A program made the translations under genes and the position numbers. Of a stretch of DNA of 5,757 nucleotides, positions 1 through 4,593 are shown piece by piece. The notes under the pieces are model-generated. The model was not told the DNA's origin. It did no database searches and saw nothing but the letters and a program-made list of their open reading frames with translations. The stretch comes from Oscillospiraceae bacterium (lineage in GTDB: Bacteria; Bacillota; Clostridia; Oscillospirales; Acutalibacteraceae): NCBI GenBank assembly GCA_902797915.1, contig CADBUK010000174.1, positions 1 through 5,757 on the forward strand, written 5' to 3'. The number at the start of each line of letters is the position of its first letter. The stretch's first letter is position 1.

Positions 1-648
1 AACACCCAGATCGTGAGTAATCATAATAATCGCCATTCCGAGCTCTTTCTGCAGGTTGCCCATAAGCTCAAGAATCTGCGCCTGAATAGTTACGTCAAGC
101 GCGGTAGTGGGCTCGTCGGCAATAAGTATATCGGGCTCGCACGCAAGCGCCATGGCAATCATTGCCCTCTGGCGCATACCGCCCGAAAGCTCAAACGGGT
201 ACTGCTTCATACGCTTTTCAGGCTCGTTGATATTAACAAGCCTAATCATTTCAACAGCCCTGTCATAAGCTTCTTTTCTGTTTCTGTTTGTATGGAGCAT
301 AATTGCTTCCATAAGCTGATTACCCACGGTATAGGTGGGGTTAAGCGACGTCATCGGGTCCTGGAAAATGATAGAGATTTTATTACCTCTAACGGTTTTC
401 ATTACTTTTTCGCCCGCGCCTACAAGCTCCTGACCGTCAAGTTTAATTGAGCCGTCAACGATTTTACCGGTTTCGGCAAGAATCTGCATAATTGAATATG
501 CGGTTACGGATTTACCCGAGCCCGATTCGCCTACGATACCGAGAACCTTGCCCCTGTCAAGAGAGAAGGAAACGTCGTTTACCGCCCTTACCTCGCCGGC
601 GTCCGTAAAGAAGGAGGTGCGCAGGTTTTTAACTTCCAAAAGTGCCAT
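1..648 (-). CDS. oppD: Oligopeptide/dipeptide ABC transporter ATP-binding protein, OppD/DppD type (C-terminus cut by window edge)
   Basis: This is a cytoplasmic ATPase that powers peptide uptake through the OppB/OppC pore. The reading frame is open from the ATG at 646-648 to base 1, giving 216 residues of a family usually about 320-340 long, so roughly the last third is missing. All nucleotide-binding motifs are visible in order: Walker A GESGSGKS (residues 40-47), Q-loop FQDPMTSLNP (95-104), ABC signature LSGGMRQR (154-161), Walker B ILIADEPTTALD (174-185) and the switch histidine in ITHD (211-214). The Q-loop form with DPMTSLNP is typical of the Opp/Dpp/Nik branch. The start is fixed by a strong GGAGGAGGT 4 bases before the ATG. 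It lies 13 bases after the oppC stop, so it is the third gene of the operon. The C-terminal OppD/F extension, which often carries a cysteine cluster, cannot be seen. Whether the system is Opp or Dpp is not decided by the sequence. Confidence 0.95.
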   Translation of the reverse strand, partial: MALLEVKNLRTSFFTDAGEVRAVNDVSFSLDRGKVLGIVGESGSGKSVTAYSIMQILAETGKIVDGSIKLDGQELVGAGEKVMKTVRGNKISIIFQDPMTSLNPTYTVGNQLMEAIMLHTNRNRKEAYDRAVEMIRLVNINEPEKRMKQYPFELSGGMRQRAMIAMALACEPDILIADEPTTALDVTIQAQILELMGNLQKELGMAIIMITHDLGV

Positions 649-661
649 ATTTACCTCCTCC

Positions 662-1720
662 TTAACTGTTCAGCTTCGGGTCGAACGCGTCGCGCAGACC
701 GTCGCCGAAAAGGTTAAGACTTAATACGATTAAAGAAATTACAACTGCGGGGATAACCAATCTGTAAGGATAGCTGGTTAAGCCGTTGAGCGCCTGAGAA
801 GCAAGCGAGCCGAGCGACGGCATAGGCGCGTTAACACCGAGTCCGAGGAAGGAAAGATAGCTTTCCGTAAAGATTGCGGACGGAATCTGAAGCGCCGCGG
901 AAATAATTACAACGCTGATGCAGTTAGGGATAAGGTGTTTCATAATAATCCACTTACCCTTAGCGCCCGTTACCTGAGCCGAGAGAACGTATTCCTGCTC
1001 TCTGAGAGAAAGAATCTGACCTCTGATAAGCCTTGACATACTTACCCAGTAAAGCAGGGCAAACACAACGAAAAGGCTTATAATATTTGCGCCGATGCTT
1101 GCCAGCGCCGTACCCTCAATTTTAGGGGTAAGCGTCAGCTTGAACACGGTTGAAAGCAGGATAACCATAAGCATATCGGGAAGTGAATAAATAATATCGA
1201 CAAAGCGCATTATTATCAAATCCACCTTGCCGCCGAAATAGCCCGATATTGAGCCTATCAGCGTTCCTATAATCAACACGATTATACTTGCAAAAAAGCC
1301 TACCGCAAGTGAAACTCGCGTACCGTAAATAACTCTGATAAAATAATCTCTGCCTGCGGCGTCAGTGCCGAAAATATGCGGAAAAACCTTTTCCCCGTTA
1401 TCAATCATTTTCTGTTCGGTTGCGCCGTATTCAAAGGGTTTAAGGTTGTTGTAAGTGGAGTCAACCGAAGCGCCCGCGGTTACGCCGAGCTGGTTTTCGT
1501 AGGAATACGGCCAGAAAAACGGCACAACGATACTTACAACAGTGATAGCAACAATTACAATAAGGCTGACAAGCGCAACCTTGTTTTTACAAAAGCGTTT
1601 AACGCCGTCCTTGAAAAAGGTTGAGGACGGGCGCATCTGCACCAGATACTCCTTATCCTTTTCAGATGCCGGATTAAACATATCTAAATCAACATGAAAG
1701 GTAAATTTCTTCTTATCCAT
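662..1720 (-). CDS. oppC: Oligopeptide/dipeptide ABC transporter permease, OppC/DppC type
   Basis: This is an inner-membrane subunit that pairs with OppB to form the peptide channel. It has 352 residues, somewhat longer than the usual 300 or so. A charged cytoplasmic N-terminus (1-46) with RPSSTFFKDGVKRF matches the OppC N-terminal domain. TM1 follows at about 47-70, then an extracellular loop of about 65 residues, which accounts for much of the extra length. The family hallmark FGTDAAGRDYFIRVIYG is at 117-133. Further membrane segments lie near 136-160, 175-193, 208-228, 265-285 and 320-338. The EAA loop that contacts the ATPase is at about 244-266 (YVLSAQVTGAKGKWIIMKHL, with Gly252), and the protein ends with the common LFGDGLRDAFDPKL. 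The ATG at 1718-1720 has a GGAG about 10 bases upstream. The gene begins 13 bases after oppB and ends 13 bases before oppD, so the three are probably co-transcribed and made in fixed ratio. Confidence 0.96.
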   Translation of the reverse strand: MDKKKFTFHVDLDMFNPASEKDKEYLVQMRPSSTFFKDGVKRFCKNKVALVSLIVIVAITVVSIVVPFFWPYSYENQLGVTAGASVDSTYNNLKPFEYGATEQKMIDNGEKVFPHIFGTDAAGRDYFIRVIYGTRVSLAVGFFASIIVLIIGTLIGSISGYFGGKVDLIIMRFVDIIYSLPDMLMVILLSTVFKLTLTPKIEGTALASIGANIISLFVVFALLYWVSMSRLIRGQILSLREQEYVLSAQVTGAKGKWIIMKHLIPNCISVVIISAALQIPSAIFTESYLSFLGLGVNAPMPSLGSLASQALNGLTSYPYRLVIPAVVISLIVLSLNLFGDGLRDAFDPKLNS

Positions 1721-1733
1721 CTGTCTTACTCCG

Positions 1734-2663
1734 TTATTCTAAGGTAATTCTCGGGTCAACAACCTTATAAAGTATGTCGGTTACAAGGTTCATAATAACA
1801 ATCAATGCAGCCAGAATAATGGTTGTGCCCATAATCATCGGGTAATCGCGGTTTGTGATTGAGCTTACGAACGCACGGCCGATACCGGGAACTGCGAAAA
1901 TCTGCTCAACAACAAGTGAGCCCGTAACGATATATGCAAGCATCGGACCCAGATAAGTCAGAACCGGAATAAGTGAGTTTTTAAGCGCGTGGCGGAAGAT
2001 AATCTGCTTGCCCGAAACGCCCTTTGCCTTTGCCGTTCTTATGTAATCCTGCCCCAAGACATCAAGCATTGAGGAGCGGGTTAAACGCGTGATATAAGCC
2101 ATGGGATAAAGCGCAAGGGTTACAATCGGCAGTACCAGACCCGCGGGGGTTGCGCCGTTTGCGGGAAGCACCTTTAGCTTTATGGCAAACAAAGCCAGCA
2201 GCAGCGAGCCCATAATAAATGAAGGCATTGAAACGAACGCGGTTGTGATAACCATAATAACGCGGTCGATAAACTTATTTCTTTTAAGAGCGGCAATAGC
2301 GCCGAGAACAACGCCTACAACCGTTGAAAGCGCAGCGGCGATTAAGCCGAGCTTTAACGAGGTTTTCATACCGTCAAAGATAATGTCAACAACCATTCTG
2401 CCCCTCTGTTTAAGAGAAGGACCGAAATCGAATTTTGTTACAATATCCTTTAAATAAGTTGTGTACTGCTCAAAAAGCGGCTTATCAAGGCCGTACTTAG
2501 CCTCCATAGCAGCCTGAACGGCGGGAGTGGTTGCCTTTTCGCCGACAAACGGTCCGCCCGGAACAGCGTGCATTACAAAGAAAGTTACGGTGATAACAAC
2601 CCAAACCGTAAATATTGCAAGCAGAATACGCTTGATAATATATAGTAATGTTTTAGAATTCAT
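1734..2663 (-). CDS. oppB: Oligopeptide/dipeptide ABC transporter permease, OppB/DppB type
   Basis: This is the first gene of the importer operon and the partner of OppC in the membrane channel. At 309 residues it is the normal length for the family. TM1 is at about 9-32 and is followed by the OppB-typical HAVPGGPF (32-39) and the YGLDKPLFEQY segment (57-67). Other membrane helices lie near 103-125, 135-161, 174-191, 230-255 and 277-299. The EAA loop is at 207-230 (DYIRTAKAKGVSGKQIIFRH, with Gly215), and VEQIFAVPGIGRAFVSSI (252-269) and the VVDPRI end (301-306) are further family signatures. The ATG at 2661-2663 is preceded by GGAAAGGGAC, a moderate Shine-Dalgarno and weaker than that of oppD. 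A promoter and a hairpin leader lie upstream. No substrate-binding protein is present here to tell peptide length preference, so the Opp name is by family only. Confidence 0.96.
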   Translation of the reverse strand: MNSKTLLYIIKRILLAIFTVWVVITVTFFVMHAVPGGPFVGEKATTPAVQAAMEAKYGLDKPLFEQYTTYLKDIVTKFDFGPSLKQRGRMVVDIIFDGMKTSLKLGLIAAALSTVVGVVLGAIAALKRNKFIDRVIMVITTAFVSMPSFIMGSLLLALFAIKLKVLPANGATPAGLVLPIVTLALYPMAYITRLTRSSMLDVLGQDYIRTAKAKGVSGKQIIFRHALKNSLIPVLTYLGPMLAYIVTGSLVVEQIFAVPGIGRAFVSSITNRDYPMIMGTTIILAALIVIMNLVTDILYKVVDPRITLE

Positions 2664-2682
2664 ATTGTCCCTTTCCAGATTA

Positions 2683-2737
2683 GGTAACGGTAATAATCAG
2701 TACCACAGTTTAAAGCGGCGGATTTATTGCCGTTACC
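2683..2737. promoter_or_regulatory. Inverted repeat in the leader of the opp operon
   Basis: GGTAACGGTAATAA (2683-2696) and TTATTGCCGTTACC (2724-2737) are 14-base inverted arms with one non-complementary position, separated by 27 bases. The structure lies between the predicted opp promoter and the oppB start, ending about 20 bases before the ATG, so it would sit in the mRNA leader. In the minus-strand transcript the odd position is a C.A mismatch, while on the plus strand it would be a G.U pair. It may be an operator for a dimeric regulator or an RNA hairpin. It lacks a U-tract, so it is not a terminator. Its regulatory role is inferred from position only. Confidence 0.5.
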
Positions 2738-2774
2738 ATAGCATAAAATCTTCATTATATAATATAATAAATAT

Positions 2775-2803
2775 ATAATATAACAAATAGTTGTTTTTTT
2801 CAA
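2775..2803 (-). promoter_or_regulatory. Predicted sigma-A type promoter of the opp operon
   Basis: On the minus strand a -35 box TTGAAA (2803-2798) and a -10 box TATTAT (2780-2775) are separated by exactly 17 bases. Each matches the vegetative consensus at 5 of 6 positions, in an A+T-rich stretch. Transcription would start near 2768 and give a leader of about 105 bases containing the inverted repeat at 2683-2737. A short interrupted palindrome, TTTTC-4-GAAAA (2797-2810), overlaps the -35 box. A second perfect TATAAT (2759-2754) lies downstream but has no -35 at a good distance. Confidence 0.6.
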
Positions 2804-2890
2804 GAGAAAATTGAACAATATGCAATTTTTATATAAAAAACATTAATAACGATTCAGTAATAATACACAAAAACGCAATATTTATTGCTC

Positions 2891-2929
2891 TAAAAAAATA
2901 ATTTACCCCCGCAATAAATACGGAGGTAA
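2891..2929 (-). terminator. Rho-independent terminator after the VWA gene
   Basis: Arms TTACCCCCG (2903-2911) and CGGAGGTAA (2921-2929) form a 9-bp stem (one G.U) with a 9-base loop. On the minus strand the stem is followed by ATTATTTTTTTA (2902-2891). It begins 4 bases after the VWA stop codon and separates that gene from the opp promoter. A run of T also follows on the plus strand (2930-2935), so it could work in both directions. Confidence 0.85.
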
Positions 2930-2933
2930 TTTT

Positions 2934-3587
2934 TTAGCGGGATTTGAAATCCTCTTCAATTTCGGCGCACCAGTCAGCTTTAAGCGGTGCGCATTTTCTA
3001 ACCGAGCCGACCGCCCTTGCAACCGTATCGTAAACAACCCTTGTGCCCTTGCGGTCTGCGTGGTAATTAACAGCCCTTTCCTCCTCAATGCCGAAATGCT
3101 TTGCGGTTTCAACCGCGTCAATATTTGCGCCGATGAACAGGAATTCCCAGCCGTCAGCCTCCTTATGCTTTTCAATACTGCGCTTTACCTCTGCGCTTGA
3201 ATACTTGCGGCTGGCGTTTTCCTGACCGTCGGTAATAATAACGAACATCGTGTTTGCCGGCATGTCGTCCCTGCGGGCGTAGCGGTGAATTTTTGCGATA
3301 TGGTCAAGCTGAGTGCCGATTGCGTCAATAAGCGCCGTGCAGCCGCGAACCCAGTAATCCTCAGCGGTAAGCGGCTTTACATCTGCAAGCGGCAGTCTGT
3401 CGTGCAGGGTTTCAAGCTCGTTATCAAACAGGACGGTTGTTACAAAGCACTTGCCCTCCTGCGCCTTCTGCTTTTCAAGCAGAGAATTAAAACCGCCGAT
3501 TGTATCCTGCTCCAGACCGCCCATTGAGCCGCTTCTGTCAAGAATAAATACAAGCTCCGTAATGTTGTTTTTGTTTTCGTTTTTCAT
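2934..3587 (-). CDS. VWA domain protein with intact MIDAS motif
   Basis: This is a single von Willebrand factor A domain of 217 residues, probably cytoplasmic because there is no signal peptide or membrane segment. VWA domains bind partner proteins through a metal ion. The metal site is complete: DRSGS (D17, S19, S21) after the first strand ELVFILD, the MIDAS threonine T84 in GCTALIDAIG, and D120 in the VIITDGQENAS strand-turn. After about residue 175 there is only a short charged tail. The start is placed at ATG 3585-3587 because AGGAGG (3601-3596) sits 8 bases ahead. The in-frame ATG at 3615-3617 would put that Shine-Dalgarno inside the gene. The gene follows the helix-turn-helix gene at 3811-4380 in the same direction, and the two may work together. 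It resembles the small TerY-like VWA proteins of Firmicutes, but no ter genes are visible, so the client and pathway are unknown. Confidence 0.9.
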   Translation of the reverse strand: MKNENKNNITELVFILDRSGSMGGLEQDTIGGFNSLLEKQKAQEGKCFVTTVLFDNELETLHDRLPLADVKPLTAEDYWVRGCTALIDAIGTQLDHIAKIHRYARRDDMPANTMFVIITDGQENASRKYSSAEVKRSIEKHKEADGWEFLFIGANIDAVETAKHFGIEEERAVNYHADRKGTRVVYDTVARAVGSVRKCAPLKADWCAEIEEDFKSR

Positions 3588-3591
3588 AATA

Positions 3592-3649
3592 AAAACCTCC
3601 TTAAAGTGTTGCGGCATTTTCGCCTTACAAGCACATTATAGGAGGTTTT
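3592..3649 (-). promoter_or_regulatory. Inverted repeat able to mask the VWA Shine-Dalgarno
   Basis: AAAACCTCCT (3592-3601) and AGGAGGTTTT (3640-3649) are perfect 10-bp inverted arms, and two more pairs follow beyond a one-base bulge, with a 38-base loop. On the minus strand the downstream arm is the ribosome binding site of the VWA gene. A transcript starting upstream of 3649 could therefore fold this site into a helix. A transcript started by the TATAAT at 3640-3635 would lack the upstream arm and leave the site free. The pairing is seen; the regulatory effect is inferred. Confidence 0.5.
3635..3640 (-). promoter_or_regulatory. Candidate -10 box for the VWA gene
   Basis: A perfect TATAAT reads on the minus strand about 50 bases before the VWA ATG. 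The hexamer 17 bases further upstream, ACCAAA (3663-3658), is a poor -35, so the promoter is either weak, activator-dependent or accidental. Transcription would start near 3628 and give a leader of about 40 bases. Confidence 0.4.
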
Positions 3650-3651
3650 AT

Positions 3652-3693
3652 ATGCGTTTTGGTCGCCTGCGAAGCGACAATTATGAAAGCTAA
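3652..3693 (+). CDS. Possible 13-residue plus-strand peptide (very short ORF)
   Basis: On the plus strand GGAGG (3641-3645) stands 6 bases before an ATG that opens a 13-codon frame, MRFGRLRSDNYES, ending in TAA at 3691-3693. The stop lies within the first GCTAAAT word of the hairpin array, and codons 4-9 form the first hairpin. No convincing plus-strand promoter is seen. The Shine-Dalgarno is also one arm of the inverted repeat at 3592-3649, which gives it another explanation. It would be the only plus-strand gene in the window. It may be a leader peptide, a translated part of a repeat element, or chance. Confidence 0.2.
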   Translation: MRFGRLRSDNYES

Positions 3694-3808
3694 ATTCGGC
3701 TGCGCCGAGCTAAATTTGCCTAAAGGCAAGCTAAATCACAAGGTGGCTAAATCAGCCTTTGGCAAGCTTATAATAGCTGCGAAGAAATTTAGCGTTTGCA
3801 AAGCAAAC
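3662..3808. repeat. Array of short palindromes separated by the word GCTAAAT
   Basis: Four direct copies of GCTAAAT (3689-3695, 3709-3715, 3730-3736, 3746-3752) alternate with self-complementary units that fill the gaps exactly. These are TCGGC-TGC-GCCGA (3696-3708), TTGCC-TAAA-GGCAA (3716-3729) and CAC-AAG-GTG (3737-3745). An inverted copy, ATTTAGC (3787-3793), is followed at once by GTTTGC-AAA-GCAAAC (3794-3808). A further hairpin, GTCGC-7-GCGAC (3662-3678), precedes the array. GCC-TTT-GGC (3755-3763) follows the fourth word. CTGCGAAG occurs near both ends (3667-3674 and 3777-3784). The palindromes have different sequences but all pair, so pairing rather than sequence seems conserved. It lies directly after the stop of the helix-turn-helix gene. 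It is probably a REP-like or mini-element repeat of the host; the function is unknown. Confidence 0.7.
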
Positions 3809-3810
3809 AT

Positions 3811-4380
3811 TTAATTAAGTATGGGTTGGTCGAAGGCATATAGGGCGTTATTGATTTCAAAAATATCATACCTGCCCTGCTTAATAAAGTATTCAACTAT
3901 TACGTCCGCCTTACTGCTGTGCGAAAGCGCGTAGCCCGCCTTCATAAGCATTTCATTCGCCTCGTCAAGCGGAAGCTCAAGCGCGATTGCAAAGGCGATA
4001 ACGGTTTGCTTTGATGGCTTATAATCGGGATTTGAGCGGATTTTTGAAAACAGGCGCCTGTCGATATTAGCGCGCTTATAGCACTCGCTGTCGGTAATTC
4101 CGCGTTCGTCAATCTTGCGCAAAAGCATTTCGGAAAAGCCCTCGTCAAGCACAAAATCCCTGCCGTCAAAAAAGCTGTTATCGCTCATTATGCAGGCGTC
4201 CGCCGCCGACATTTCCGAGGGCTCAGCCGCAGGCGCAAAACTGCCGGGCTTTGCCCTGCCCTTTGCGTTCGGTGCCTTGCAGATATACCTTACCTGTTCG
4301 GAAATATAGTTTTGAGAAACGTACTGCTCAATTTCCGAATAGAGCTTTTTGCTGATTTTATCTTTAAATATTTTAAACAT
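3811..4380 (-). CDS. Xre-like helix-turn-helix protein of the gut Clostridia type
   Basis: This is a 189-residue protein in three parts. A basic and aromatic N-terminus (1-35, with KLYSEIEQYVSQNYI) is followed by a low-complexity Ala/Pro/Ser linker (36-75). A conserved C-terminal half (about 80-189) begins FSEMLLRKIDERGITDSE. Residues 95-140 read as an Xre-like helix-turn-helix: TDSECYKRANIDRRLFSKIR, then PSKQTVIAFAIALELPLDEA. The end, HSSKADVIVEYFI and DIFEINNALYAFDQPIL, I recognise from memory as a family common in gut Clostridia, sometimes fused to other domains; I cannot name it securely. DNA binding is inferred. The start at 4378-4380 follows GGGGAT (4392-4387). An in-frame ATG at 4411-4413 is rejected because it lies in the loop of a terminator hairpin. 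The VWA gene follows downstream, and the two may form a functional pair. It has no signal peptide and no membrane segment. Confidence 0.8.
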   Translation of the reverse strand: MFKIFKDKISKKLYSEIEQYVSQNYISEQVRYICKAPNAKGRAKPGSFAPAAEPSEMSAADACIMSDNSFFDGRDFVLDEGFSEMLLRKIDERGITDSECYKRANIDRRLFSKIRSNPDYKPSKQTVIAFAIALELPLDEANEMLMKAGYALSHSSKADVIVEYFIKQGRYDIFEINNALYAFDQPILN

Positions 4381-4396
4381 ATTATAATCCCCAGTA

Positions 4397-4427
4397 CAGA
4401 AAAGGCTGAGCATAACGCCCAGCCTTT
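4397..4427 (-). terminator. Hairpin terminator after the 46-residue peptide gene
   Basis: On the minus strand AAAGGCTGGGC (4427-4417) pairs with GCTCAGCCTTT (4411-4401), giving an 11-bp stem with one G.U and a 5-base loop. It is followed by TCTG, so the T-run including the stem end is only four bases. It begins 9 bases after the peptide stop codon. Termination may be incomplete, which would let some transcription reach the helix-turn-helix gene. Confidence 0.65.
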
Positions 4428-4436
4428 AGTGTTTAA

Positions 4437-4577
4437 TTAACCAAAGATATTACCGTGGTCATCGCCGTCGCCGATATCGTCGTCCGACTTCATATCCGAC
4501 GTTGTGATGTATTCACTAACGGGAAGTGAATATTTACGGATTTTCATTTCAGGTTCCTGATAATTGTTTTTCGTCAT
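4437..4577 (-). CDS. 46-residue acidic-tailed small peptide with YxxP leader-like motif
   Basis: This is a short gene with an unusually good start: AGGAGG (4593-4588) lies 10 bases before the ATG at 4575-4577 and directly abuts the stop codon of the upstream surface-protein gene. The peptide has a basic and aromatic front, MTKNNYQEPEMKIRKYSLP, a middle SEYITTSD, and a tail in which 8 of the 11 residues DDDIGDGDDHG are Asp or Gly, ending NIFG. There is no hydrophobic signal sequence and no cysteine. The YxxPxM pattern and the later ITTS recall small Clostridia and Bacteroides peptides that look like precursors of modified peptides, and the YxxP motif of lasso-peptide leaders. However, no modifying enzyme is visible here. 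Its position suggests it is made together with the surface protein. The function is unknown; coding status is supported by the Shine-Dalgarno, the tight spacing and the terminator that follows. Confidence 0.75.
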   Translation of the reverse strand: MTKNNYQEPEMKIRKYSLPVSEYITTSDMKSDDDIGDGDDHGNIFG

Positions 4578-4593
4578 TATACTCACTCCTCCT

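Noticed and set aside
13..450. Plus-strand ORF of 145 codons
   Set aside because: It is antisense to the conserved ATPase motifs of oppD (Walker B, signature and Q-loop), has no Shine-Dalgarno, and the protein looks random.
2797..2812. CodY-like box over the opp -35 region
   Set aside because: The arms TTTTC and GAAAA are separated by 4 bases instead of 1, so the match to the known box is poor in A+T-rich DNA.
2811..2837. Plus-strand promoter TTGAAC with TATAAA
   Set aside because: The spacer is only 15 bases and no plus-strand gene follows.
2903..3175. Minus-strand 90-codon ORF overlapping the end of the VWA gene
   Set aside because: It is a shifted frame of the VWA gene, reads through the terminator hairpin and has no family features.
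3588..3617. Upstream ATG at 3615-3617 as start of the VWA gene
   Set aside because: It would add ten residues that contain the strong AGGAGG serving the ATG at 3585-3587, and it has no ribosome site of its own.
3592..3649. Invertible promoter (phase variation) flanked by the inverted repeat
   Set aside because: The arms are only 10 bp, the segment is only 38 bases, and no recombinase gene is nearby. Reads in both orientations would be needed to revive the idea.
3662..3808. CRISPR array
   Set aside because: The repeated word is only 7 bases, the units between are palindromic and 9-14 bases long, and no cas gene is present.
4381..4413. Upstream ATG at 4411-4413 as start of the helix-turn-helix gene
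   Set aside because: It lies in a terminator hairpin and has no good Shine-Dalgarno. The next ATG begins a protein that looks natural for the family.
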